Positions 1-7,065 of a stretch of DNA of 64,000 bases are shown here, in pieces (positions within the stretch are counted from its first letter, which is position 1; the number at the start of each line of letters is the position of its first letter). The notes under the pieces were generated by a model, which ran no database searches, was not told the DNA's origin, and worked only from the letters and a program-made list of their open reading frames with translations. The DNA is taken from NCBI RefSeq assembly GCF_023746615.1, contig NZ_CP082276.1, positions 1,116,001 through 1,180,000 of the forward strand. Reading direction: 5' to 3'. This DNA comes from Grimontia kaedaensis (GTDB lineage: Bacteria; Pseudomonadota; Gammaproteobacteria; Enterobacterales; Vibrionaceae). The translations under genes were made by a program, and so were the position numbers.

Positions 1-28
1 CGCGCCAAAACCGAAAATGAGGATCGAT

Positions 29-613
29 ATGATGAGCAAAGTAAAACAAGAAGTTGAACAAGCGAATCAAGAATACGTCGCGAATTTTGGGGATAAAGGA
101 CAATTACAAATCCCACCCAGCCGAAAGTTTGCCGTTCTTACCTGCATGGACGCACGACTTGACCCCGCTAAATTCGCTGGGTTATCTGAAGGCGACGCGC
201 ACGTCATTCGTAACGCGGGCGGAAGAGCCAGTGATGACGCCATTCGTTCATTGGCTTTATCACACAAACTGCTCGGAACCAATGAGTGGTTTGTTGTTCA
301 TCACACCGATTGCGGCATGCAGAAATTTGATCAGAAAACCATGGGTGATTTGCTCGAAAAGAGCCTAAATACCGCCGTGCATAATGGTACCGAATGGGTC
401 AACACAACCGAAGAAGGCGGTTCAGTCGAAGGACACTTTGTGAATTGGCTGACATTTAGTGATTTGGAAGCTAGTGTTGTTGAAGACGTAAAACGAATTA
501 AATCAAGCTCTTTGGTGTCTAAAGATATTCCCGTTTATGGCTATGTCTTCGACTGCGAAACAGGAAGGTTGATAGAAGTCGAAGAGGCGACCAAAGCCGG
601 CACAGCAATTTAA
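29..613 (+). CDS. beta-class carbonic anhydrase
   Basis: Predicted zinc enzyme that interconverts CO2 and bicarbonate in the cytoplasm. The protein of about 194 residues carries the beta-class zinc signature: Cys-x-Asp-x-Arg (CMDAR) near residue 40 and His-x-x-Cys (HTDC) near residue 95, followed by GM, as in the small single-domain bacterial members. An in-frame ATG exists at 17, but GAGG at 19-22 sits 6 nt before ATG 29 and 9 nt before ATG 32, so a start at 29 or 32 is favoured. The gene stands alone and converges on the bufferin operon, with only about 50 nt and no clear hairpin between them. The family call is firm; the physiological role is inferred. Confidence 0.9.
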   Translation: MMSKVKQEVEQANQEYVANFGDKGQLQIPPSRKFAVLTCMDARLDPAKFAGLSEGDAHVIRNAGGRASDDAIRSLALSHKLLGTNEWFVVHHTDCGMQKFDQKTMGDLLEKSLNTAVHNGTEWVNTTEEGGSVEGHFVNWLTFSDLEASVVEDVKRIKSSSLVSKDIPVYGYVFDCETGRLIEVEEATKAGTAI

Positions 614-663
614 GAGAATTTAAGCAGAGGTGGTGGTCTTTATGTGTTGCTCTTGGAAGTCAA

Positions 664-1434
664 TTAATCATTAAAGGCCAACACCTCATCCGCAATCCAG
701 CGATGCAGCATTTGCCCAAACTCAACGGACACATCGACGTCAGGGAATTGCGCCTGTAGATGTGCGCCGAGGTCACTGAGATTCACACCTTTCTGAATCA
801 TAGAAATAGCGGCAGATTCTAATGGCGAAATACTGCGGAAATGTGGAGAGTGCCCTTTTCGCCAAACCATCACATCGACAGCTTGCGGCAATGGCGCAAC
901 GGTTGGAGGCGTTTCTTCTTTGTCGATAGCATGCCAGATATCGAGGGTATTGCACGTATGCGTGGTTAAGGTCAGGGTCGGCACGGCCAACAGTTGGATA
1001 TTTTCCGGATCAGCAGCAGCCTTCACCTGAAGTGTTTCCATTGCTAGCACATCACTGTCTTCACCGTCGAACGCTCTTCTCAACGTCCAATCCAGTTCCG
1101 CCAACTCTGCCACTTCAAGATCATCAGGAAGCTGCTTAGCGATAAACTCGGCAAACAAGTGACCGTAATAGCCAATGTTGTTGTAAGTCGAAGGTTGAGT
1201 TTGTACGTAGTCCGCAGCCAATTGGTTAAACCAATCATCGCCTAAGTAGACCGCGGTGTGTTCAAAGTTGTCGCGCAAGACATCAATAAGCCGGATGCGA
1301 TAGGCGTTGTAGTAAATCGCCAAACGATCTCTTGATGGCAGGCTGCCTTCCCTTTCATTTACCCAGTCAGCCTCAGTGCATTGCTGGCTAAGCACGATGG
1401 TTTGGAAGCTGTCCTGAAGGGATTGAAGACTCAT
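664..1434 (-). CDS. bufC: BufC/HvfC-type DUF2063 partner protein
   Basis: 256-residue protein with the DUF2063 N-terminal domain (the stretch YYNAYRIRLIDVLRDNFE near residue 40, then GDDWFNQLAADYV). In related methanobactin and bufferin operons this family (MbnC/BufC/HvfC) partners the DUF692 iron enzyme and recruits the Cys-rich peptide substrate. Its ATG overlaps the bufB stop as ATGA (1431-1434), which implies translational coupling and an equimolar complex. It is the last gene of the operon; no DoxX-type fourth gene (bufD) follows before the convergent carbonic anhydrase. The family assignment is strong; the substrate-recruiting role is taken from characterised relatives. Confidence 0.88.
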   Translation of the reverse strand: MSLQSLQDSFQTIVLSQQCTEADWVNEREGSLPSRDRLAIYYNAYRIRLIDVLRDNFEHTAVYLGDDWFNQLAADYVQTQPSTYNNIGYYGHLFAEFIAKQLPDDLEVAELAELDWTLRRAFDGEDSDVLAMETLQVKAAADPENIQLLAVPTLTLTTHTCNTLDIWHAIDKEETPPTVAPLPQAVDVMVWRKGHSPHFRSISPLESAAISMIQKGVNLSDLGAHLQAQFPDVDVSVEFGQMLHRWIADEVLAFND

Positions 1435-2258
1435 GCTGCACCCTCCGTTTTCAAAGCGTTTGCTGCAATTTTGCGCGCGGCATCCAACTCATCCAAAAGC
1501 TCACCCAAAGGTGGGACATTATCGTCACGTTCAATCATGGTCGGTACATTGCCGTAGCGGGTTAGCGCGTATTCATACAAATCCCACACACCTGCACAAA
1601 CCGGGTGGTCATGTGTATCAATCAGGTGGTCGCCGTTGTTTTGGTGGCCGGCGAGATGGAACTGGCAAATGTGATCTTTGGGTACGCCGTCAATAAATTC
1701 AAACGCAGAGAATCCATGATTGAAGGCACTGACATAGATGTTGTTGATATCCAATAGAAGCTGGCAGCCTGTCGCGTTGCAAATCTCGGTCAGAAATTCC
1801 CATTCAGTCATTTCCGAATCTTTGAATTCAACATAGCTTGAGACGTTTTCTACCACCAAAGGACGCTTCAAAACATCCTGAGCGTGGTGAATGTTTCTCG
1901 CCACCACATCCCGCGCTTCCTGCGTGAATGGCAATGGCATTAAATCGTGAAGTTTGCGTCCATGAACGCCGCCCCAACAGAGGTGGTCTGAAACCCACAT
2001 GGGTTCAATTCGTTGTTCGAGCGCTTTGAGGCGTTTAAGATAGTCTTCATCCAAGCCATTAACCGAACCAATCGACATGGAGACACCATGCATAGTCATC
2101 GGGTAGTCGGCACGAATGCGATCAAGTACGGCCAATGGCTTTCCGCCATTGACCATAAAGTTGTCAGAAATGACTTCCAGCCAATCGACAGGTTGTCTTG
2201 CATTCAGAAAATCGTTGTAATGCTGAGTGCGTAAACCCAGTCCAAAGCTCAAAGTCAT
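1431..2258 (-). CDS. bufB: BufB/HvfB-type DUF692 multinuclear non-heme iron oxidative enzyme (MNIO)
   Basis: TIM-barrel enzyme of the DUF692/MNIO family, about 275 aa. Expected metal-site motifs are visible in order: MHGVSMSIG (His), WVSDHLCW (Asp/His), PLVVENVSSY (Glu), LLLDINNIYVSAFNHG (Asp/Asn/His), QFHLAGH (His), DTHDHP (Asp/His) and MIERD (Glu). Characterised members (MbnB, BufB) convert peptide cysteines into oxazolone- or thiooxazole-type metal-binding groups. A longer reading frame starts with TTG at 2276, but GGAG lies 8 nt before ATG 2258, so 2258 is chosen. It lies 22 nt after bufA and overlaps bufC by 4 nt, so the operon supplies its own substrate and partner. Confidence 0.92.
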   Translation of the reverse strand: MTLSFGLGLRTQHYNDFLNARQPVDWLEVISDNFMVNGGKPLAVLDRIRADYPMTMHGVSMSIGSVNGLDEDYLKRLKALEQRIEPMWVSDHLCWGGVHGRKLHDLMPLPFTQEARDVVARNIHHAQDVLKRPLVVENVSSYVEFKDSEMTEWEFLTEICNATGCQLLLDINNIYVSAFNHGFSAFEFIDGVPKDHICQFHLAGHQNNGDHLIDTHDHPVCAGVWDLYEYALTRYGNVPTMIERDDNVPPLGELLDELDAARKIAANALKTEGAA

Positions 2259-2280
2259 TTCATTCACTCCAGTCAATCAA

Positions 2281-2562
2281 TTAGACGTCAGAGATTACGC
2301 CGCCTTTATCCAGACATTCTTTGGCTTCCATCGCTTTAAAACCATGGCCGCCACAAGCGTTTTGACCTTTGCATTGGTGCTCAGCTGTTTTACAGTCTGA
2401 CTGACCTTTACAAGAGTGGATACCATAACAGTGAACTTTATCACCGGCACCAATTGCAGCACCTGTGCTACCTGCTGGTGATTCTGCTGCGAATGCGCTC
2501 GCGCTCATTGCTACTGCCAGTGCTACTGATGCAAAAGTGGCGCTCTTTTCAATCTTATTCAT
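2281..2562 (-). CDS. bufA: bufferin precursor, Cys-rich exported peptide (BufA2-like)
   Basis: 93-residue precursor. A cleavable signal peptide (MNKIEKS, hydrophobic core SVALAVAMSASAFA, cleavage near AFA-AES) is followed by a small Cys-rich domain with six cysteines spaced as CYGIHSC, SDC, HQC, NAC, KEC, and KGQ repeats. This matches the bufferin class whose cysteines are modified by the neighbouring MNIO enzyme to bind copper or similar metals in the periplasm. The frame is open upstream to 2610, but GGAG lies 8 nt before ATG 2562 and the signal peptide begins there. It is the first gene of bufA-bufB-bufC. The metal bound is inferred from the family. Confidence 0.87.
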   Translation of the reverse strand: MNKIEKSATFASVALAVAMSASAFAAESPAGSTGAAIGAGDKVHCYGIHSCKGQSDCKTAEHQCKGQNACGGHGFKAMEAKECLDKGGVISDV

Positions 2563-2589
2563 TGTCTGTACTCCGGTATTTGTAGGTTG

Positions 2590-2629
2590 GGTAACCGACA
2601 AACTGTCCATTCACGGGTATTCGGTTACC
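2590..2629 (-). promoter_or_regulatory. 9-bp inverted repeat in the bufA leader or promoter
   Basis: GGTAACCGA (2590-2598) and TCGGTTACC (2621-2629) are perfect inverted repeats separated by 22 nt, ending 27 nt before the bufA start. They could form an operator or a leader hairpin. On the minus strand the right arm reads GGTAACC, resembling an ECF-sigma -35 element; bufferin operons are often ECF-controlled. Which role applies cannot be told from sequence alone. Confidence 0.45.
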
Positions 2630-2804
2630 TTTGGGTTAAGACGCATGTCTAACTCCCTCAAACAGACCCCAGCATTTTCATGAATATTTCGTAGATGAAT
2701 AAACTCTGTGCCGAATTAAGCACTATCCCTCTGTTTTATCTGAACTAAAAAATTTAAAAAAAATCCAATATACATATAGATTCATAAATGAATTTCTTAA
2801 TCAA

Positions 2805-3045
2805 ATGACTAAAAAGAGAGAATGTTTGAGACAATGGCGAAGCGAGAAACTGGCACCATTGACATATCGAATGGGAAATTTTTCAAGTTTATTGTTATCA
2901 GCCATACGCAGTGCGACGGAAGACCTTTGTGCCTATTGGCGGGGAATTGGCCTGGCTTCCACCCCTTCACTCCCAACGGGACAAATAACATCGCGGGAAT
3001 GAGTGCGGATAGAGGAATTCCGACAAAGAAGAGAGACTAAAAGTA
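2805..3045. repeat. intergenic block resembling a dispersed or decayed repeat
   Basis: This GC-richer block sits inside an AT-rich gap of about 560 nt between bufA and the LysR gene. All three frames here are partly open on both strands, yet none has a good start context. The segment ending in GCGGATAGAGGAATTCCGAC has the look of dispersed extragenic repeats that yield spurious short proteins (one frame ends GMSADRGIPTKKRD). This is an impression of style, not a demonstrated repeat, since only one copy lies in the window. The rest of 2563-3123 shows only AT-rich promoter-like DNA. Confidence 0.3.
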
Positions 3046-3123
3046 GTCCACAAGTTGAATGCCAAAATAAACCCCAGCTCTCGTTTATATGTCCTGCTTA
3101 CATTTCTTACCCGTACCAGGGCA

Positions 3124-4002
3124 TTAATCGTCGCTTAAAGACTCTCCCAGAGATTTAAGCCAGCGTTTAACCTCTGCCGCTTCGCTGCTTAATGGCTTCT
3201 TGCTTTCATACAACAACCCATAGTAAGAACCGTCTTTAACAAAACCCAGAGGGCTAACCAATCGCTGTTTTTTTAGCTCATTAATCGCCAATACTTTCGG
3301 ACATATCGCCACACCCAAACCATTCACGGCCGATTCAACCATCAGAAAATGGTGATCAAGAAAACGATATTCACGGGGAGGTTTCGCGTCTGGACAGAGT
3401 GCCAACCAGTCTCGCCATGCGTCTGGACGGGTTTTACTGGACAAGGCAACGTAATCACCTTGTTCAAATAACTCACGCTGTTTTTCCGTCATCACGGGGC
3501 CCATTTCTTCCTCAAACAACGGCTCGACCTTCCAACGCGGGTCAACACTGAAATCCATTCTTCGAAGCGCTAACGTGATGCCATCCCGTTTAAAGTCAAA
3601 ATGTCCTCCCCCAACAGAAAGATTGATTTCAATATCTGGTCTCGTGTCCTGAAACTGACTGAGATATGGGATGAGCCAATGCATCGCCACCGAGCGCTCA
3701 CAAGATAACAACACCGGTTTTGAAGGGATAGGTGTTCTAATTTCTTCTAGTGTATCGGCAAGGTCTTCAAAGAAGCTCCGCATCAGTTTGTTCAGCTTTT
3801 CCCCTTCCGGCGTTAACTGAACGCCTCTACCTATCGGTTCCAACAGACTCACTTGTATGTCTTCTGAAAGCTTGCTGACACGTCGACTGACAGCGCCATG
3901 AGTGAGGGCCAAATCGTCTGCCGCAGCCCTGACGGAGCCCAGCCTGCCCACGGCCTCAAAAGCTCGCAAGTCATCCAAAGACGGGATATCTCTCCGTTTC
4001 AT
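3124..4002 (-). CDS. LysR-family regulator of the acid-sugar operon (GcvA-like)
   Basis: 292-residue LysR-type regulator. An N-terminal winged helix-turn-helix (residues about 8-65, DLRAFEAVGRLGSVRAAADDLALTHGAVSRRV) is followed by a substrate-binding domain beginning near residue 95. The FDFKRDGITLALRR segment is typical of the GcvA-like subgroup. AAGGA lies just before ATG 4002. It is divergent from the DUF1537 kinase operon, and a T-N11-A dyad (4048-4066) lies between the two, so it probably activates that operon in response to an acid-sugar intermediate. The ligand is unknown. Confidence 0.88.
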   Translation of the reverse strand: MKRRDIPSLDDLRAFEAVGRLGSVRAAADDLALTHGAVSRRVSKLSEDIQVSLLEPIGRGVQLTPEGEKLNKLMRSFFEDLADTLEEIRTPIPSKPVLLSCERSVAMHWLIPYLSQFQDTRPDIEINLSVGGGHFDFKRDGITLALRRMDFSVDPRWKVEPLFEEEMGPVMTEKQRELFEQGDYVALSSKTRPDAWRDWLALCPDAKPPREYRFLDHHFLMVESAVNGLGVAICPKVLAINELKKQRLVSPLGFVKDGSYYGLLYESKKPLSSEAAEVKRWLKSLGESLSDD

Positions 4003-4047
4003 GTCATTCCTTAACGCTTCGGTATTTCATTTTTACTCTAGCAACAT

Positions 4048-4066
4048 TGGTGATTATAAGTCACCA
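4048..4066. promoter_or_regulatory. candidate LysR binding site (TGGTGA-N7-TCACCA)
   Basis: Perfect 6-bp inverted repeat TGGTGA / TCACCA with a 7-nt spacer and an internal T-N11-A (T 4051, A 4063), the generic LysR box layout. It lies in the divergent region, 46 nt from the regulator start and 83 nt from the kinase start. Confidence 0.5.
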
Positions 4067-4148
4067 GTACCTGTCAGTTATTGTCGATATTCGTCTCTGC
4101 CGCATTGCCTTAGCATTTCCCCATGATTTCAATGGAGGTATGCAAAGG

Positions 4149-5294
4149 ATGAAAGTACGCATCATTGCTGACGATTTAACAAGTGCTGCAGACGCTGCCT
4201 TACCTTTCTATGAAAAGGGCAAACATTGTGAAGTGGTTCTTAATCATCACCAAAATCCAAGCGCACAAGTTGTCTCTATCGACACGAACTCTCGCAGTCT
4301 GACCGAAGAGTTGGCTTACGAGATAACCAAACAGGCAGCCGACAATGCGCAAGAAAATGAACTGATCATCAAAACTATCGATTCCACGTTGCGTGGGCAC
4401 ATTGAAGCGGAGATCCGCGCCGCTTTTCATGCCAGTAGAAAACAGCATCTTGTTATCGCCCCCGCCTTTCCAGACGCTGGGCGCATAACCAGAGCTGGCG
4501 TTCAGTACGTTAATGGCACTCCTGTTGCTGAATCCAGTTATGGGAAAGATCCGGTACACCCTGCGCTCACATCTTCGATTGTTGAGTTGGTTCCCGCAGA
4601 TATTGGCGCTATCGCGGTATTGGCGGGAGATGCTTCTTCCGAAGCCGTTAATGAGGCATTGACGAGTAACAAGGTGCTCATTCTGGATGCCGACTCTCAG
4701 CCAGCACTGGATTTATTGGTCAGTCATTTCCCAAACCCTGAAAAGATTCTTTGGGTTGGCTCGCCAGGCTTGGCTCGAGCGCTGGCCGTAAGGTTTGAGA
4801 GTCAACCCTCTGAGAGTTCGTTTCCCTTTAAGGCTTCCAGATTACTCGTGGTGATAGGCAGTGCAAACGAAGTTAGCCACCAGCAAAAGGCGCAGCTCGA
4901 ATGCACATCCATTGGCTTAGAAGAACAGAATTCCCACGCGCATGAGCTCGCTATGCTCGCCGCACCATCAATAAAAAACGCAGACCCAAAAAGCGTGTTG
5001 CACAAGCTATCAAGCGAAGCAGCTCGTCTTATTACTCACGCGCGCTATGACGGATTGATCGCAACAGGCGGTGAGACTTCCCGCGCTATTTTGGATCGCA
5101 TTGGCGTGACCACTATGACGCTGTGTCACCAGTTGGAGAAAGGCTTTCCGGTTTGTCACGCCGTTCTGCCCCATTCAGAAACACCTTTTCTTATCGGGTT
5201 AAAAGCAGGGGGATTTGGCAACCCAGATTCCCTGAAAAATGCCATCTACCAATTCGGATTCAACCACAAAGGAGAACGTCATGTTAGCGAATGA
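4149..5294 (+). CDS. DUF1537 four-carbon acid sugar kinase (threonate/erythronate kinase type)
   Basis: 381-residue kinase of the DUF1537 (DtnK/DenK/OtnK) family, which phosphorylates D-threonate, D-erythronate or related C4 acid sugars at the 4-position using ATP. The N-terminal sugar-binding motif RIIADDLTSAADAA and the C-terminal nucleotide-binding GLIATGGETSRAILDRIGV are present. An upstream-extended frame starts at 4047, but GGAGG (4134-4138) is 10 nt before ATG 4149, where family homology begins. The gene overlaps the next one by 14 nt. A kinase followed by a PdxA-like enzyme is the known threonate/erythronate-to-dihydroxyacetone-phosphate arrangement. The exact stereoisomer cannot be read from sequence. 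Confidence 0.9.
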   Translation: MKVRIIADDLTSAADAALPFYEKGKHCEVVLNHHQNPSAQVVSIDTNSRSLTEELAYEITKQAADNAQENELIIKTIDSTLRGHIEAEIRAAFHASRKQHLVIAPAFPDAGRITRAGVQYVNGTPVAESSYGKDPVHPALTSSIVELVPADIGAIAVLAGDASSEAVNEALTSNKVLILDADSQPALDLLVSHFPNPEKILWVGSPGLARALAVRFESQPSESSFPFKASRLLVVIGSANEVSHQQKAQLECTSIGLEEQNSHAHELAMLAAPSIKNADPKSVLHKLSSEAARLITHARYDGLIATGGETSRAILDRIGVTTMTLCHQLEKGFPVCHAVLPHSETPFLIGLKAGGFGNPDSLKNAIYQFGFNHKGERHVSE

Positions 5295-6309
5295 AAAGCC
5301 GATTGCTATTACCATGGGTGATCCTTCCGGTATTGGGCCAGAAATCATTATGAAAGCCCTGAATAATCCAGAACCATTGCCGACTTGCGTGGTAATTGGA
5401 GACCTCACCGTCATCGAGTCGACATTGGCAATCTGCCAGCCCCACATGAAGTTAAATGTTGTCGCTCACCCTCGTGATGCTCGACGTCAACGAGGCGTTC
5501 TGAACCTACTCGTCAGCAGTCATCTCGACAAACACCCGCGCGTGGGCCAGGTACAAAGTGACAGCGGAGAAATGGCATTTAAAGCCATTTTGAAAGCCAT
5601 CGAGTTGGCAAAAAATGGCGAGGTTTCTGGCGTGGTAACTGCGCCCATCAACAAAGAATCGTTGAATCTTGCCAAGGTGCCTTACCCCGGACATACCGAG
5701 ATTTTTGCAGATTACGGCGGAGCAGATGATGTGGCCATGATGTTGTTAAACGAGAGCATCAAAACCGTGCTCGTCACTGTGCATTGTTCCTTGCGAAATG
5801 CCATCGAGCAGGCTGATTTCAACGCACAATGCCGTGCGATTGAACTGGCACATAACGCCTGTATTCAGTTTGGCATTCCGGAGCCTCGCATTGCGGTCGC
5901 AGGTCTGAATCCACACGCTGGAGAAAACGGACTTTTCGGTGATGAGGAGAAGAACATCATCACTCCCGCTATCGAATACGCAAAGCGAAAAGGCATCAAT
6001 GCCTCTGGTCCATGGCCCGGAGACACTGTGTTTATGCAGGCCAGAGAAGGAAGATTCGATATCGTCGTCGCCCAATATCACGATCAGGGGCTGATACCGG
6101 TGAAGTACATGGGGCTAGATGAAGGCGTTAATGTCACACTCGGATTACCCTTTATCCGCACCAGCCCAGACCACGGAACAGGTTTCGATATTGCAGGTAA
6201 AGGCATCGCCTCGCCCTCTAGTCTGCTGGCATCTATCCGATGCGCCCACCAGCTATCACAAAACAGAAATACACTGAACCAACCAGAGGAGAGCCAGTAT
6301 GAGCTTTGA
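5281..6309 (+). CDS. pdxA2: PdxA2-like 4-phospho-threonate/erythronate dehydrogenase
   Basis: 342-residue member of the PdxA family: NAD-dependent oxidation with decarboxylation of a 4-phosphorylated hydroxy acid. Family motifs are present: ITMGDPSGIGPEI at the N-terminus and metal-binding histidines in PGHTE, NPHAGE and QYHDQGLIPVK. Context (DUF1537 kinase immediately upstream) indicates the catabolic PdxA2 role producing dihydroxyacetone phosphate, rather than pyridoxal phosphate synthesis. GGAG 6 nt before ATG 5281 fixes the start; the frame is open further upstream. It overlaps the kinase by 14 nt and the next gene by 11 nt, so the three genes are tightly coupled. Confidence 0.9.
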   Translation: MLANEKPIAITMGDPSGIGPEIIMKALNNPEPLPTCVVIGDLTVIESTLAICQPHMKLNVVAHPRDARRQRGVLNLLVSSHLDKHPRVGQVQSDSGEMAFKAILKAIELAKNGEVSGVVTAPINKESLNLAKVPYPGHTEIFADYGGADDVAMMLLNESIKTVLVTVHCSLRNAIEQADFNAQCRAIELAHNACIQFGIPEPRIAVAGLNPHAGENGLFGDEEKNIITPAIEYAKRKGINASGPWPGDTVFMQAREGRFDIVVAQYHDQGLIPVKYMGLDEGVNVTLGLPFIRTSPDHGTGFDIAGKGIASPSSLLASIRCAHQLSQNRNTLNQPEESQYEL

Positions 6310-7000
6310 TTTTATCTTTATGCTGACAGAGAACGACAAAACCATCCCTGACGCGCGCGAGAGAATAAAAGAGGTGATTGATGGCGGAGCGATACATATC
6401 GGCTTCAAAGATGTCGGTTTGCCTTTTGAAGAACTGCAGTTGCTGGCTGAGGATATTCGCCAGGCAGGAGCGTTTGTCTATCTGGAAGTGGTGAGTTTGG
6501 ATCAGGAGAGTGAAATCCGGTCAGCGAAAGCAGCAATGACGTTAAACGTCGATTATCTGCTTGGTGGTACGAGGCCGGAACTGGTCGCTCCATTGGTGAG
6601 AAACCACCCTCTCAAGTACTACCCTTTTGCAGGAGAAATCGAAGGACATCCGAGCATTCTGAGTGGCAGTGTCGCTAGCATTGCCCAGCATGCAGGAGAT
6701 ATTTCAGCTATCGATGGCGTCGACGGGCTAGATTTGCTGGCGTACCGTTTCGCGGGAGATGTACCCGAGTTAATGCGCAGAGTATGTGAAGCGTCATCAA
6801 AGTCGGTCATTATGGCAGGGAGTATTGATAACCAAGAGCGTATTGAGGCGGTATACCAATCAGGTGCCTCAGGCTTCACGGTCGGCACGGCAGCCTTTGC
6901 GGGTGCATTTCCATCAGAAAAGCCGGGGTTACAGAGTCAGGTCAGCGCCATATCCAAGAAGTGTCTGGAAGTTCAGCAATCACCTCGACCGACTGGATAG
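6299..7000 (+). CDS. uncharacterised TIM-barrel protein in the acid-sugar operon
   Basis: 233-residue protein whose pattern fits a ribulose-phosphate-binding (beta/alpha)8 barrel. It has an early strand with IHIGFKDVGLPF (possible catalytic Lys), successive beta-strand/helix units, and a C-terminal phosphate-binding pair SVIMAGSIDNQ and GASGFTVGTAAFAG. I do not recognise a named family member. It starts inside the pdxA2 gene (ATG at 6299, GAGGAGAG upstream), so it belongs to the same pathway. A plausible job is isomerising, epimerising or cleaving a phosphorylated C4/C3 intermediate. It is not part of the characterised DtnK-PdxA2 two-gene pathway I know of. Confidence 0.7.
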   Translation: MSFDFIFMLTENDKTIPDARERIKEVIDGGAIHIGFKDVGLPFEELQLLAEDIRQAGAFVYLEVVSLDQESEIRSAKAAMTLNVDYLLGGTRPELVAPLVRNHPLKYYPFAGEIEGHPSILSGSVASIAQHAGDISAIDGVDGLDLLAYRFAGDVPELMRRVCEASSKSVIMAGSIDNQERIEAVYQSGASGFTVGTAAFAGAFPSEKPGLQSQVSAISKKCLEVQQSPRPTG

Positions 7001-7024
7001 CGACACGGAAACTCATTGTACCAA

Positions 7025-7055
7025 CAAGCCTGCTTGATGCAGGCTTGCTTTCTTT
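7025..7055 (+). terminator. terminator after the acid-sugar operon
   Basis: Nine-bp stem CAAGCCTGC (7025-7033) / GCAGGCTTG (7039-7047), loop TTGAT, followed by CTTTCTTT. It lies between the operon end and the convergent chemoreceptor gene. Confidence 0.8.
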
Positions 7056-7065
7056 AGTCCCTCGT

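Noticed and set aside
4047..4148. N-terminal extension of the DUF1537 kinase
   Set aside because: The extension covers the promoter and LysR-site region and has no family-like sequence; GGAGG supports the start at 4149.
5281..6309. PdxA of pyridoxal phosphate biosynthesis
   Set aside because: It overlaps a DUF1537 kinase gene and has no pdxJ, ksgA or surA context, which indicates the catabolic PdxA2 type.
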